A stretch of DNA of 47,542 bases from an uncultured Sutterella sp. (lineage in GTDB: Bacteria > Pseudomonadota > Gammaproteobacteria > Burkholderiales > Burkholderiaceae_F): positions 1 to 47,542 of the forward strand of contig UQTE01000018.1 of NCBI GenBank assembly GCA_900543805.1. The letters run 5' to 3'. The notes beneath the pieces are model-generated. The model had not been told where the DNA came from and ran no database searches. It was given only the letters and a program-made list of their open reading frames with translations. Made by a program: the position numbers and the translations under genes. Below, in pieces: positions 26,123 to 34,860 of the stretch. The first letter of the stretch is position 1; the number at the start of each line of letters is the position of its first letter.

Positions 26123-26968
26123 TCAGACGGAGGGCTCTTCGACGCGGCGCTCCGAGGGCGTCACAACGCGCAGACCGCGCCCTTCGCGAACGTTCGTCCA
26201 GGCTTCGTACGAGAGCTTTCGCTCCTTCACGGACGAGGCGTAGGTCGCTCCCTGGCGCTTGCTCTTGAGAAGCGCCACGGCCTTGTCGGGTTGACCGCTC
26301 GCCGCCTCGACGAGGCGGCTTCGCTCGAGAAGCACCTTCTTTCCGTAACCGTAGTCGCTCGCGTGATTAGCCGCGCCCGAATACCACTTGAGGGCCTTGG
26401 AGACACTGCCCGTCCGCTCGATGAGACCGCGCAGAATTTCGCTGCCCACCACCATGTTCGGATAGGCTTCGAGCGCCGCGCCCGCGCCGCCGAAAGCCCG
26501 GAATTTGTCGAGGTGCACCTCCGTCATCACCTGCATGAGGCCTTCGGCACCCGCGCCGCTTCGGGCATGCGGATTGAAGCTCGACTCGACGGCGACGACC
26601 GCCAGAATGAGAAGGGGATCGAGATCCTTGACCTTGCCGATTTCCACGGCCCACTGCGTAACGAGCCGAGCCCGTTCCGAGGACACGCGATAGCTTTGTT
26701 CGATATAGCGCGCAACCCCCGCTTCCGCCCGGTCGAGCCGAAGCGCATCGGGGTGGTCCGCGGCGACGACGTCGGGTCCTTCAGGCGCAGTCTCTTCCTG
26801 CGTCACCGCGGGATACGGCACCGTCTGCACGGGAACGGGCGGGAAGACGTCGGGCGGCACGCGGCGGGCGTTTTCGGCGCCGAAGGCGAGCACGCCCATG
26901 GCGGCCGCGACCGCGGCAAGCGGCAACGCCCATTCGCTCAGCAGCTGATAAGCTCGACCCGACGACAC
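26123..26968 (-). CDS. Membrane-anchored lytic murein transglycosylase (SLT family)
   Basis: A 281-residue protein with an N-terminal membrane anchor (about residues 13-30), a proline-rich linker, and a C-terminal SLT (goose-lysozyme-like) domain from about residue 105. The catalytic glutamate sits in VESSFNPHARS and is followed by GAEGLMQVM and a late KWYSGAANHASDYGYGKKV, as in family 1 transglycosylases. These cut glycan strands and release anhydro-muropeptides, which Mpl and AmpD elsewhere in this window recycle. I chose the GTG at 26968 because AGGAGG lies nine bases upstream; the longer frame runs across the divergent KTSC gene. The C-terminal extension after residue 215 has no motif I recognise. 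It resembles no single named Slt or Mlt closely enough for a gene symbol. Confidence 0.88.
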   Translation of the reverse strand: MSSGRAYQLLSEWALPLAAVAAAMGVLAFGAENARRVPPDVFPPVPVQTVPYPAVTQEETAPEGPDVVAADHPDALRLDRAEAGVARYIEQSYRVSSERARLVTQWAVEIGKVKDLDPLLILAVVAVESSFNPHARSGAGAEGLMQVMTEVHLDKFRAFGGAGAALEAYPNMVVGSEILRGLIERTGSVSKALKWYSGAANHASDYGYGKKVLLERSRLVEAASGQPDKAVALLKSKRQGATYASSVKERKLSYEAWTNVREGRGLRVVTPSERRVEEPSV

Positions 26969-27190
26969 GAAAGAATTCCTCCTCACTTCCGCGAAAAACC
27001 GCGGAACCACATTGAAAAGCAGACAAAAGAAAAAGAGCGCCCGTATTTTTCGGCGCCCCTTAGGTCGGAGAGTAACAAAAAATTCGGCGTTTGTGGGAGA
27101 AGTCCCGCCCTTCAATGCAATTTCTCCGGCCACAATGCCCGCCGGGCGGCCTAGAATGGAAGGATGTACGCGCATCGAAAAGGAGCGACA

Positions 27191-27481
27191 ATGGAACGTC
27201 GAAACATTCTCCGAGGCGGCATTCGTTCGGCAGGCTATGACGCCCGCGCCCGAGTGCTGGACATCGAATTTGACACCCGCCGGCTCGTGCGCTACGAGAA
27301 CGTGGGCCGCGAAACGGCGGAGCGCTTCCTGACGAGCGCCCATCCGGCGAGCTTCTGGCGCGACGAGATCGAGGAAAACTACACCTCGCACGAAATCACG
27401 GAAGAGGAAAGCCGCCGCACGGGCGCGAAGGAAAAGCACGCGGGATTGGACGACCTCAAGCGCCTCTTCGGCGACCTCTGA
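27191..27481 (+). CDS. KTSC-domain protein
   Basis: A 96-residue protein matching the KTSC domain pattern: SAGYDARARVLDIEFDTRR, then VRYENVGRETAERFLTS and ASFWRDEI. This small fold is named for the C-terminus of some lysyl-tRNA synthetases and occurs alone in many bacteria; its function is unknown. The ATG at 27191 has AAGGAG six bases upstream, which favours it over the frame start nine codons earlier. It is divergent from the transglycosylase with a spacer of about 220 bases and convergent with mgtE. A rather acidic-basic C-terminal tail (EEESRRTGAKEKH) follows the domain. Confidence 0.8.
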   Translation: MERRNILRGGIRSAGYDARARVLDIEFDTRRLVRYENVGRETAERFLTSAHPASFWRDEIEENYTSHEITEEESRRTGAKEKHAGLDDLKRLFGDL

Positions 27482-27497
27482 AGCGGCCCGCGCCTCA

Positions 27498-29006
27498 TCA
27501 GGCCGCGGGAACGTTGCGGAAGAAGAAGGTCGCCAACCCGAGGAAGATGAGGAAACCGCCCGAGTCCGTCGTGAACGTCAGAAGGACCGACCCGCCCATG
27601 GCCGGGTCGCGTCCGAAATAGCGCAGAAGCAACGGCACGGCAAGCCCCACGACGGCGCCCACGATGATGTTGAGCAGCATCGCGAGGAACATCACGAATC
27701 CGAGCATCAGCCCTTCGGGCGTGTCCCAATAGAGAGCCCACGCGCAAAGCGCCGCGATCACCCCCCAGACGAGGCCGTTGATGACGGCCACCGCCACCTC
27801 CTTTTTGAGAAGGTCGCTCTTGTTGGCGTCCGTCACCTGCCCCATGGCGAGCGAACGGACGAGAAGCGTGAGCGTCTGATTACCCGAGTTCCCCGCCATC
27901 CCCGCCACGATCGGCATGAGGGCGGCGAGCGCCACGACGCGCTCGATCGTGCCGTCGAAGGCCGAAATCACGCGGGATGCAAAGAAGGCCGTGCAGAGAT
28001 TGATCCCGAGCCACACCCAGCGGCTCTTGGCCGTTTCCCAGACGCTGGCGAAAATGTCCTGTTCGTCGTCCAGACCCACGGCGGCGAAGGCGTCCTCTTC
28101 ACTTTCCTCGCGGATGACGTCGACCATTTCGTCGACGGTCAGACGGCCGACGAGACGGCCCGCCTCGTCCACCACGGGCGCGCTCACGAGGTCGTAGCGT
28201 TCGAACGCCTGCGCCGCGTCGCTCGCGTCGTCGAGAGGATTGAGCGTGAGAATGTCCTTTCGCATGAGCTCGCGCACGTGGCGGCTCGGATCGCTCGTCA
28301 GAATCTGCGTAAGCGAAAGCGATCCCTTGAAGTGCCCCGCACGGTCGACTACGAACACCTGGTCGAGATGATCCGGAATTTCGGAGAGGCGGCGGAAATA
28401 CTGCAGCACCACCTCCACCGTCGCCTCTTCGCGGATGGAGACGAGTTCGAAGTCCATGCGCGAACCCACGGAGTCTTCCGGGTAGGACATGGCCGCGCGC
28501 AGCTGAGCACGCTCTTCGTGACTCAAGCCCTCCTGCACCTCGGCCATCACGTCGGGCGGCAGGTCGTCGACAAGGTCCGCGATTTCGTCGGTATCGAGGG
28601 TTTCGACGGCGTCGACGAGTTCGTCGCGATCCATCGCCTCGATCAGCGTTTCACGAACGCCGTCGTTCACTTCGACGAGAATGTCGCCGTCGGATTCGCT
28701 CTTGACGAGTTCCCACACGACGAGACGGTCGTCCACGGGAAGGGCTTCGAGGATCCAGGCGATGTCGGCGGGGTGGAGCGGCTCAAGAATGCGGCGCAGT
28801 TCCATGGCCGCGGTGAGGCTCAGACGATATTCGCCCCCTTTGTCCGAGTCGGAGTGCTTTTCGTCTCCTCCGCTCGGGTGTTCCCGGTCTTCATCGAGCA
28901 CCTGCTGAATGCGGGCGAGCGCACGGCTCGCTTCGTCGGAGTCGCGCGCCGCATCGGCCGCGGGACGAAATCCTTCGCGGATTTCCTGATCTTCACGGTT
29001 TTGCAC
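27498..29006 (-). CDS. mgtE: Magnesium transporter MgtE
   Basis: A 502-residue magnesium channel of the MgtE family in the inner membrane. It has an N-terminal superhelical domain (about residues 65-185), two CBS domains (about 190-325) that sense cytoplasmic magnesium, a connecting helix, and five transmembrane helices with the pore motif MPIVAGMAGNSGNQ near 372 and GGSVLLTFTTDSGGFL near the end. The first 60 residues are acidic, low in complexity and longer than usual. The start is GTG, with AGGAGG five bases upstream. No magnesium-sensing leader was recognised upstream. It is divergent from a DMT exporter, with a 200-base spacer, and convergent with the KTSC gene 16 bases away. Confidence 0.95.
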   Translation of the reverse strand: MQNREDQEIREGFRPAADAARDSDEASRALARIQQVLDEDREHPSGGDEKHSDSDKGGEYRLSLTAAMELRRILEPLHPADIAWILEALPVDDRLVVWELVKSESDGDILVEVNDGVRETLIEAMDRDELVDAVETLDTDEIADLVDDLPPDVMAEVQEGLSHEERAQLRAAMSYPEDSVGSRMDFELVSIREEATVEVVLQYFRRLSEIPDHLDQVFVVDRAGHFKGSLSLTQILTSDPSRHVRELMRKDILTLNPLDDASDAAQAFERYDLVSAPVVDEAGRLVGRLTVDEMVDVIREESEEDAFAAVGLDDEQDIFASVWETAKSRWVWLGINLCTAFFASRVISAFDGTIERVVALAALMPIVAGMAGNSGNQTLTLLVRSLAMGQVTDANKSDLLKKEVAVAVINGLVWGVIAALCAWALYWDTPEGLMLGFVMFLAMLLNIIVGAVVGLAVPLLLRYFGRDPAMGGSVLLTFTTDSGGFLIFLGLATFFFRNVPAA

Positions 29007-29207
29007 GTCTGCCTCCTTCTTTGCCGAACATCCCGCGAAAAGGAGTTTCGCGGCGGGAACACGTGCGGATTGTACGGGGAAACGCGGGGCTTTGCTTGAC
29101 TTTTGCGCAGAGCAAAGGGAAAACCGTCTTCTTTCCCCAAGAATGGGCGCGGGTCGCCTGCGCTACAATCCTTGGATTTTCGCCAACGTCCCTTTTTGTC
29201 CGTATCC

Positions 29208-30098
29208 ATGAACGCGTTTACGCTCCGACAGTCCCTCCTTCTTTTCCTCACCGCCTTCATTTGGGGCTGCTCCTTCGTCGCCCAGGCCGTGGGAATGGAT
29301 CACGTCGGTCCCTTCACCTTCACGGCGTGCCGCACGCTCCTCGGCGCCCTCTTTCTGACACCCTTCGTTCTCTACCGCAGAAAGCGCGAGACTGCGCCCG
29401 CTCCCCTGGGAAAGACTTTTCTTCTCGGCGCCTTCTTCTGCGGGCTTTGCCTCTTTGCCGGAGAAAGTTTTCAGCAGTTCGGGCTCGTGCACGACACCGA
29501 GGTCGGAAAGGCGGGGTTCATCACGTCGCTCTACATCGTCATCGTGCCGCTTCTGGGGCTTTTCGTCGGACACCGCGTACACCGCTACATCGTCGTGGGC
29601 GTTCTCTTCGCGGTCGCGGGCCTGTGGGAACTCTGCATGACGAGTTCCCTCTCCATTGAGCTCGGCGACCTCTACGTGCTCACCTGCGCCCTCGCCTTTT
29701 CTATTCACATTCTCGTCATCGCCCACTTCGTCACGAAAATCGACGGCGTGACGCTCGCCTGGGGACAGTTCTGGTGCGGCGGCCTCATTGCGCTCTTCAT
29801 GGCGCTCGTCTTTGAAACGCCCACCTGGGAAGGCATCCACGGAGCGCTCCTGCCGATCCTCTGGGCGGGGATCATGAGCAACGGCATCGCCTACACCCTG
29901 CAGGTGGTGGGACAGCGCGGCATGAATCCGACCGTCGCGAGCCTCATCATGAGTCTCGAGAGCGTCGTGTCGGTGCTCGCCGGATGGGTGCTCCTCAACG
30001 AAGTCCTGACAACGCGCGAACTTTTCGGCTGCGCCCTGATGGCGGTCGCCATCGTGCTCGCACAGCTCCCGGCGCCGAAGAAGCGCTCAAAAGCCTGA
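29208..30098 (+). CDS. EamA/DMT-superfamily transporter
   Basis: A 296-residue inner-membrane protein with about ten hydrophobic segments and two EamA repeats, the drug/metabolite transporter layout. FIWGCSFVAQAVGMDHVGPF, here at residues 18-37, and the RTLLGALFLTPF segment at the start of the second helix are typical, as is the late QRGMNPTVASLIMSLESV near residue 243, before the final two helices. Members export amino acids, nucleobases or other small metabolites; the substrate cannot be read off. I chose the ATG at 29208, as the frame extends upstream without homologous sequence. It stands alone, divergent from mgtE, followed by the repeat block at 30154. Confidence 0.85.
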   Translation: MNAFTLRQSLLLFLTAFIWGCSFVAQAVGMDHVGPFTFTACRTLLGALFLTPFVLYRRKRETAPAPLGKTFLLGAFFCGLCLFAGESFQQFGLVHDTEVGKAGFITSLYIVIVPLLGLFVGHRVHRYIVVGVLFAVAGLWELCMTSSLSIELGDLYVLTCALAFSIHILVIAHFVTKIDGVTLAWGQFWCGGLIALFMALVFETPTWEGIHGALLPILWAGIMSNGIAYTLQVVGQRGMNPTVASLIMSLESVVSVLAGWVLLNEVLTTRELFGCALMAVAIVLAQLPAPKKRSKA

Positions 30099-30196
30099 TC
30101 ATCGCTTTCGCGTCAGGAGAAAAACGAGTAGAGCGATACGGGTTTTCGCAGGAGCGTGACCGTTTATGCGTACACCGGCGCGAAAGTCTGTCGGAA

Positions 30197-30348
30197 GCGT
30201 GACCGTTTATGCGGCACGCTCGCCGAAAACTCGGGTGATCATGCGACAGAACGATCCCTTCAACAATCGACATATTCTCTACACTTTTCATTGCTGCACA
30301 GGACAATAAAAGAATTTCAACGATTGCCTGAGCGTGAGTGTTTATGCG
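30197..30348 (+). repeat. First copy of the composite repeat unit
   Basis: This unit begins with GCGTGACCGTTTATGCG and ends with CCTGAGCGTGAGTGTTTATGCG (last 17 bases the repeat variant). In between it holds a 25-base block (30247-30271) that recurs without change at 30528-30552, and a TTTTCATTGC block recurring at an offset of 282 bases. Between the blocks the two copies have diverged and differ by short indels. Confidence 0.85.
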
Positions 30349-30465
30349 CCAGAACAGGCTTCCCCCCGGAGCGGTCCGCTCTACGCATCGCCCTCCCTGA
30401 AATGACATTCGGCCCGATTTTCCGTGATCATTCCCTCTGCCACAGCAAAATTCAGCCATCAGCAG

Positions 30466-30630
30466 GCGTGACCGTTTATGCGGGCGTCTACGCGGAAGTT
30501 CGTCGAAAGCGGGGGTGATTATTCGGGCAGAACGATCCCTTCAACAATCGACCTACCCGCGATATTTTTTCATTGCGGCACAAGACAATGAAAGAATTTT
30601 GATGATTACCTGAGCGTGAGTGTTTATGCG
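30466..30630 (+). repeat. Second copy of the composite repeat unit
   Basis: This has the same order of elements as the copy at 30197-30348, about 13 bases longer. A further 17-base repeat variant follows at 30635-30651. The two units are separated by 117 bases of unrelated sequence. Confidence 0.85.
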
Positions 30631-30676
30631 TAAGGCGTGACAGTTTATTCGTGCAGGTTTCCCCACGGGAAGAGAC

Positions 30677-30711
30677 AAAAGAGGCGCGGCAGGTCTCCCC
30701 GCAGCGCCTCT
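30677..30711 (-). terminator. Intrinsic terminator of the RNB-nuclease operon
   Basis: Stem GAGGCGC/GCGCCTC (30681-30687 with 30704-30710) with possible inner pairing is followed on the minus strand by T4. It lies 20 bases after the stop codon of the RNB gene. Confidence 0.8.
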
Positions 30712-30730
30712 CTCGTTTCGTATTTGAGGA

Positions 30731-32707
30731 TCAAGCGTTTTCCGGTGCGTCGGAAGCTTTCTCTTCAGCCGGAGCGTTTTCATCGGGCATCGCGTCCTCT
30801 TCCTCATCCTCCTCGACGGCCGACTCGTCCTCCTCGTCGAGAATGCGAAGAAGCTTCGAATCCATCACGAGGTCCACGAGGTCGCACCCGAGGATCTGCA
30901 GGAGCACCTTGCGGCCCTTGGGAAGATCTTCGGGAAGGCCCGGAACGCGCTGCATGAAGGGAAGTCGGTCGATGCGCACGAGGTCGCCCTTGACGACGAT
31001 CGCCTCGATTTCGCGCAGTCCCTCCTGCAGAATCCAGCGAAGCGACCAGTAGCGCTCCATCTTCGTCTGGAAGTCGGCGTAGGTCCCGTAGATCGTTTCG
31101 AACTGCGAAACGATCGTGAAGAGGTCCGCGTCGTTCGACGCATAGGCGGGAGATTCGCCGCGCAGCACCTGAAGAATCTGACGCTGATTGACGAGGTCCA
31201 CATAGCGGCGAAGCGGTGACGTGCACCACGCGTAGCGCACCACGCCGAGTCCGTCGTGCGGCCCCGGAGTCGTGCTCATGCGAACGCGCCCCATGCGCTG
31301 CGAACGGTAGATCCCCGCGGCGGCGTGCTCTTCGAGCCAAAGCCCCCAGGTCTGGTTCGCGTAAATCATCAGTTCCGCGACGAGGAGGTCCAAAGGCGCG
31401 CCGCGGCGGCGGCCGCGCACGTGAATCGAAGCGTTTTCGCCCTCGCCCTCGAGAACGAAGAACCAGTCGACGCGGTTGGTGAGTTCGGGACGGCCGCGCA
31501 CCTCTTCTCGCTCGCGCAGGAGACGGCGGGCGAAGTGCCAGAGCCAGGAAATTTCTTCGGCGTACTCGATGTCGAGCGTATGGTTTTCAATCGCCTCTTC
31601 CGTGACGAGTTCGTCGATCCGATCGTGCCGGACGTTGCGCTCGACCGTGATACGCTCGAGCCGCGTTTCGGTCTTCTCGACGCCGAAGGTGTCGTCGTGC
31701 ACCGTGATGTAGAGCGAGAGACACGGAACGCTTCGGCCTTCGTCGAGCGAATAGCCTTCGATCCAGGGCTCGGGGAGCATCGTCGTCTTGAGGCCCGGCG
31801 CATACACCGTGCTCATGCGGGCGCGGGCCACCTTGTCGAGCGCATCGTCGCGCACGATCCCCAGCGCAGGCACGGCGATGTGCACGCCGACTACGGTCTT
31901 GCCGTTTTCGCCGTGCGTGACCGAGAGCGCGTCGTCGATTTCCGTCGTGCTCGAGTCGTCAATCGAGAAGGCGCGCACCTTGGCTTTGGGCAGATCCTCG
32001 AGGTTGAGCGGGGTGGGAAGCGGCAGATCCGCGGGAAAGCCGCGGCCGCGCGGGAAGTTCTCGCGATAGAAGCTTTCGACGTGCCACGTCCAGGGGCTCT
32101 TGACGCCGCCGAGCTTGAGCATGAGGCGCAAGGGCGACATTCTCGCGTTGGCGGCCGCGTCGGAGAGAGCCTTCCATTCGATCCCGTTCTTGTCGGGCGA
32201 CATCAGAAGCCCCATGACGTCCCGGGCGAGGGCCTCGGGCAAATGACCTTCGTCCATTTCGGCCACCCAGGCGCGGCGCTGTTCCTCGCGGCGCTTCTTG
32301 CGCTCGAGCGCTTCGAGCGCCTGCTTGAGAATCTCTTCGGGGGCGCGGCGGTACATGCCGCGGCCCTTGCGGTGAAAGTAGACGGGATTGCTGTGCAGAG
32401 CGAGCAAAACCGCGGCGCGCTCCACGGGCGTTGGCGTCGCACCCCAGTATTCCTTGGCGATGTCTTCAAAGGAAAAGTCGCCTTCGGGCGCCACTTCCCA
32501 GAGAAAGCCCGGATCGAGCTCGGCCGACGTCGTCTCGGCCGCCTCCAGGAGTTCCGCGGGCGCCGGAGACTCGAACGTGAAGAATACCTTCGCCGCCTTG
32601 ATCTTCGTGCGTCGGCCCGTCGTCACGGTCACCTGATAGGCGTTGCCCGTTTCGCTTACGACGGTGCCCGCCTTGAAGGCGCCGTCCTCTTCAAAATACA
32701 GATACAT
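30731..32707 (-). CDS. RNB-domain exoribonuclease (RNase II family)
   Basis: A 658-residue protein with a central RNB catalytic domain (about residues 245-540) that degrades RNA from the 3' end. The magnesium-binding aspartates lie in SIDDSSTTEIDDALSV near residue 250, followed by VGVHIAVPALGI. The late AGIYRSQRMGRVRM and YAWCTSPLRRYVDLVNQRQIL are family motifs near the active site. The N-terminal half lacks the clear cold-shock domains of E. coli RNase II, and the C-terminus ends in a highly acidic tail. This shorter form, next to yqiA and mpl, is the burkholderial type, so I leave out rnb or rnr. It lies 21 bases downstream of yqiA. Confidence 0.9.
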   Translation of the reverse strand: MYLYFEEDGAFKAGTVVSETGNAYQVTVTTGRRTKIKAAKVFFTFESPAPAELLEAAETTSAELDPGFLWEVAPEGDFSFEDIAKEYWGATPTPVERAAVLLALHSNPVYFHRKGRGMYRRAPEEILKQALEALERKKRREEQRRAWVAEMDEGHLPEALARDVMGLLMSPDKNGIEWKALSDAAANARMSPLRLMLKLGGVKSPWTWHVESFYRENFPRGRGFPADLPLPTPLNLEDLPKAKVRAFSIDDSSTTEIDDALSVTHGENGKTVVGVHIAVPALGIVRDDALDKVARARMSTVYAPGLKTTMLPEPWIEGYSLDEGRSVPCLSLYITVHDDTFGVEKTETRLERITVERNVRHDRIDELVTEEAIENHTLDIEYAEEISWLWHFARRLLREREEVRGRPELTNRVDWFFVLEGEGENASIHVRGRRRGAPLDLLVAELMIYANQTWGLWLEEHAAAGIYRSQRMGRVRMSTTPGPHDGLGVVRYAWCTSPLRRYVDLVNQRQILQVLRGESPAYASNDADLFTIVSQFETIYGTYADFQTKMERYWSLRWILQEGLREIEAIVVKGDLVRIDRLPFMQRVPGLPEDLPKGRKVLLQILGCDLVDLVMDSKLLRILDEEDESAVEEDEEEDAMPDENAPAEEKASDAPENA

Positions 32708-32728
32708 GATGTCGTTACGTCGTGATGG

Positions 32729-33322
32729 TTACCGCGCGGCGCCGAAGGCCTCTTCCAAAAACCGCTCGATCGCGGGCAGATGTTGTTCGTAGTGATGGAG
32801 CTGATGCCAGTCGTCTTCGCTCGTCACGAGGTTTTCCTCGCCGTAGAGCTTGAGCGCGTCGTTTCGGTCGAGCACTTCGTCCCGGTCCGAGAGAACGAGA
32901 AGGCGGCGAGAAGCCGGAAGCGTCAGAGGCGTCTCGCGGGCGAGTTCGCGAAAATCCTCGGCAAAGCGCTCCGTGACGACGATGCGCCGTCCGGGCCAGC
33001 CGTAGATTTCATGCTCGCCCACAAGCGACGGCACCGTCGCCCAAGGGTTCGTGCAGGGGTTGAGCAACACGGCCGGAACCCCGTGCCGATGCGCGAGGCG
33101 CGCCGCGTAAAAGCCCCCGAGGCTCGAGCCGAAGACGGCCCAGTCTCCCCGGATGCGCGAGACGAAGTCTTCGAGCAGACGGTCCGCCGTCTTGGGCGCC
33201 CACGTCAGGTCGGGCGCGTAGACGCGCCAGCCGAGACGCCCGAAGTGGCGCTTCGTCGCGACGGCCTTGCCCGAAAGGGGCGAGGAGCAAAAGCCGTGCA
33301 AAAAGAAAATCGTGCGCTTCAC
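32729..33322 (-). CDS. YqiA/YcfP-family alpha/beta hydrolase
   Basis: A 197-residue esterase-like protein. FFLHGFCSSPLSGKA lies at the N-terminus, the nucleophile elbow GSSLGGFYAA near residue 66, the acid segment LVLSDRDEVLD near 146, and the catalytic histidine in HHYEQHLPAIERFL near 178, so the triad is complete. E. coli YqiA hydrolyses short-chain acyl esters, but the physiological substrate is unknown. The GTG start at 33322 overlaps the mpl stop (GTGA), implying translational coupling with mpl. The RNB nuclease gene follows. The mpl-yqiA-RNB order is conserved in Burkholderiales. Confidence 0.88.
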   Translation of the reverse strand: MKRTIFFLHGFCSSPLSGKAVATKRHFGRLGWRVYAPDLTWAPKTADRLLEDFVSRIRGDWAVFGSSLGGFYAARLAHRHGVPAVLLNPCTNPWATVPSLVGEHEIYGWPGRRIVVTERFAEDFRELARETPLTLPASRRLLVLSDRDEVLDRNDALKLYGEENLVTSEDDWHQLHHYEQHLPAIERFLEEAFGAAR

Positions 33323-34659
33323 GATGCTTCTCCGAGGCCTTCGAGCAGCCGCTTGTGAATGCCGCCGAAGGCGCCGTTGCTCATGCAGAGGATCGTGTCG
33401 CCCGAACGCGCCTCAGCGAGAACGGCCGCGACAAGCGCCTCGAAGTCGTCGGTCGTCATCGTCTTTTCCCCGAGGGGCCTGAGTGCTTCGGCGGGATCCC
33501 ACGAGACGCCCGGGCCCCGATAGCAGAAGACCTTGTCTGCGTCCCGAAGGCTCTCGGCGAGACGGTCCTTCATCGTGCCGAGCTTCATCGTGTTGCTGCG
33601 CGGCTCCAGAACCGCGAGGATGCGTCCCGGCGCCTTTTCGTGAACGGCCCCGATCGTCTCCTCGATCGCGGTCGGATGGTGCGCGAAGTCGTCGATCACC
33701 GTGACGCCCCGCACGACGCCGCGGACTTCCTGACGGCGCTTGACGCCCGGGAAATCGGCGAGCAGCCGAAGCGAGGTCTCGGGATCCACGCCGACCGTCC
33801 GCGCGGCCGCGACGGCGGCGAGCGCATTGAGACGGTTGTAGCGCCCCGACATGGGAAGATGCAGTTCCCCGAGAACCTCGCCCGCGAGCCGAACGGCGCC
33901 CTCGTCCGAAACGCTCCAGCCCTCGTCCGAATCAAAGCGTTCGACTTTCGACCAAACGCCCATGGCGAGAACCCGCTCGAGCGCTTCGGAACCCGCGTGC
34001 GTCACGATCGTGCCTTCGCTCGGCATCGTGCGCACGAGATGATGGAACTGCTTTTCGATCGCCGCGAGGTTTTCGAAGATGTCCGCGTGGTCGTATTCGA
34101 GGTTGTTGAGGATCGCCGTGCGGGGACGGTAGTGCACGAACTTGCTTCGCTTGTCGAAGAAGCACGTGTCGTACTCGTCGGCTTCGATCACGAAGGAGGC
34201 CTTCGGATCGCCCAGAAAGGCGCTTCCTTCGCCCCAGGCGGGAACGCCGCCGATGAGGTAGCCCGCGTCGATCCCGGCGCCGCGAAGAATCCAGGTGAGA
34301 AGCGACGTGGTCGTCGTTTTGCCGTGCGTGCCCGCTACGGCAAGAACGTGGCGTCCGGCGAGAATGTGCTCGCACATCCACTGCGGTCCCGAAGTGTAGG
34401 GAAGACCGCGGTTGAGAATGGCCTCGAGAAGGGGATTTCCGCGCGAAACGGCGTTTCCCACCACCCAAAGATCGGGTTCGACAGAGAGCTGCTCGGCGCC
34501 GTAGCCTTCGGTGAGTTCGATCCCCGCCGCGCGCAGTGCGTCGCTCATCGGCGGATAAACCCCGCGGTCGCATCCCGTCACGGTGTGTCCGGCCTGCGCC
34601 GCAAGCTGCGCGACGCCGCCCATGAAGGTGCCGCAGATGCCGAGAATGTGAATGTGCAT
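33319..34659 (-). CDS. mpl: UDP-N-acetylmuramate:L-alanyl-gamma-D-glutamyl-meso-diaminopimelate ligase
   Basis: A 446-residue Mur-ligase that attaches the recycled tripeptide to UDP-MurNAc, so it works downstream of AmpD in cell-wall recycling. The N-terminal domain begins HIHILGICGTFMGGVA (UDP-binding), the ATP site AVAGTHGKTTTTSL is near residue 108, EADEYDTCFFDKRSKF near 170 is the central-domain signature that separates Mpl from MurC, and the C-terminal domain has IDDFAHHPTAI near 325 with the ADP-contacting residues. The ATG at 34659 follows GGGGCGAAG. It is first in an operon with yqiA and the RNB gene. It is divergent from the unassigned gene at 34861. Confidence 0.95.
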   Translation of the reverse strand: MHIHILGICGTFMGGVAQLAAQAGHTVTGCDRGVYPPMSDALRAAGIELTEGYGAEQLSVEPDLWVVGNAVSRGNPLLEAILNRGLPYTSGPQWMCEHILAGRHVLAVAGTHGKTTTTSLLTWILRGAGIDAGYLIGGVPAWGEGSAFLGDPKASFVIEADEYDTCFFDKRSKFVHYRPRTAILNNLEYDHADIFENLAAIEKQFHHLVRTMPSEGTIVTHAGSEALERVLAMGVWSKVERFDSDEGWSVSDEGAVRLAGEVLGELHLPMSGRYNRLNALAAVAAARTVGVDPETSLRLLADFPGVKRRQEVRGVVRGVTVIDDFAHHPTAIEETIGAVHEKAPGRILAVLEPRSNTMKLGTMKDRLAESLRDADKVFCYRGPGVSWDPAEALRPLGEKTMTTDDFEALVAAVLAEARSGDTILCMSNGAFGGIHKRLLEGLGEAS

Positions 34660-34860
34660 GCTTCGCCCCGAAGTGTCGAAAAATACATCGAATCATATCG
34701 AACCGCCGGACGCTCTGCGGGAAAGAAGGCCCGCGGATCGAAACTTTCTGTTGCCGCCCGCCCCACTTTTGGCCTCATCCGTTTTCAGACGCTCCGTGAA
34801 ACTCCATTTTGCCCCGCGCCCCTGTAGAATGAGGGCGTTTTTCATTTTCTTCAGAAACGC

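Larger units (their letters stand above)
30154..30651 (+). repeat. Array of GCGTGACCGTTTATGCG-type direct repeats
   Basis: The 632-base gene-free stretch 30099-30730 contains at least six same-oriented copies of a 17-base motif: exact copies at 30154-30170, 30197-30213 and 30466-30482; the variant GCGTGAGTGTTTATGCG at 30332-30348 and 30614-30630; and GCGTGACAGTTTATTCG at 30635-30651. Weaker relatives (GTGATCATGCG at 30235, GTGATTATTCG at 30515) occur too. The block has no credible gene, and its composition is more AT-rich than its neighbours. It could be a remnant of an insertion-element end carrying several transposase-binding sites (a layout known for the IS21 family), a MITE, or binding sites for an unknown protein. 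No transposase gene is present. Confidence 0.85.

Noticed and set aside
26969..27439. N-terminal extension of the transglycosylase to 27439
   Set aside because: The extension overlaps the divergent KTSC gene, has no signal or domain, and a GTG with a perfect AGGAGG at nine bases gives a normal membrane-anchored start at 26968.
30156..30518. A 120-codon open frame running through the repeat block
   Set aside because: It starts in one repeat copy and crosses others, so MTVYA recurs within it as a by-product of the repeats. It has no ribosome site and no codon bias like its neighbours.
30154..30651. CRISPR array
   Set aside because: Repeat spacing is irregular (21 to 134 bases), the spacers are partly repeated themselves, and no cas genes are present.
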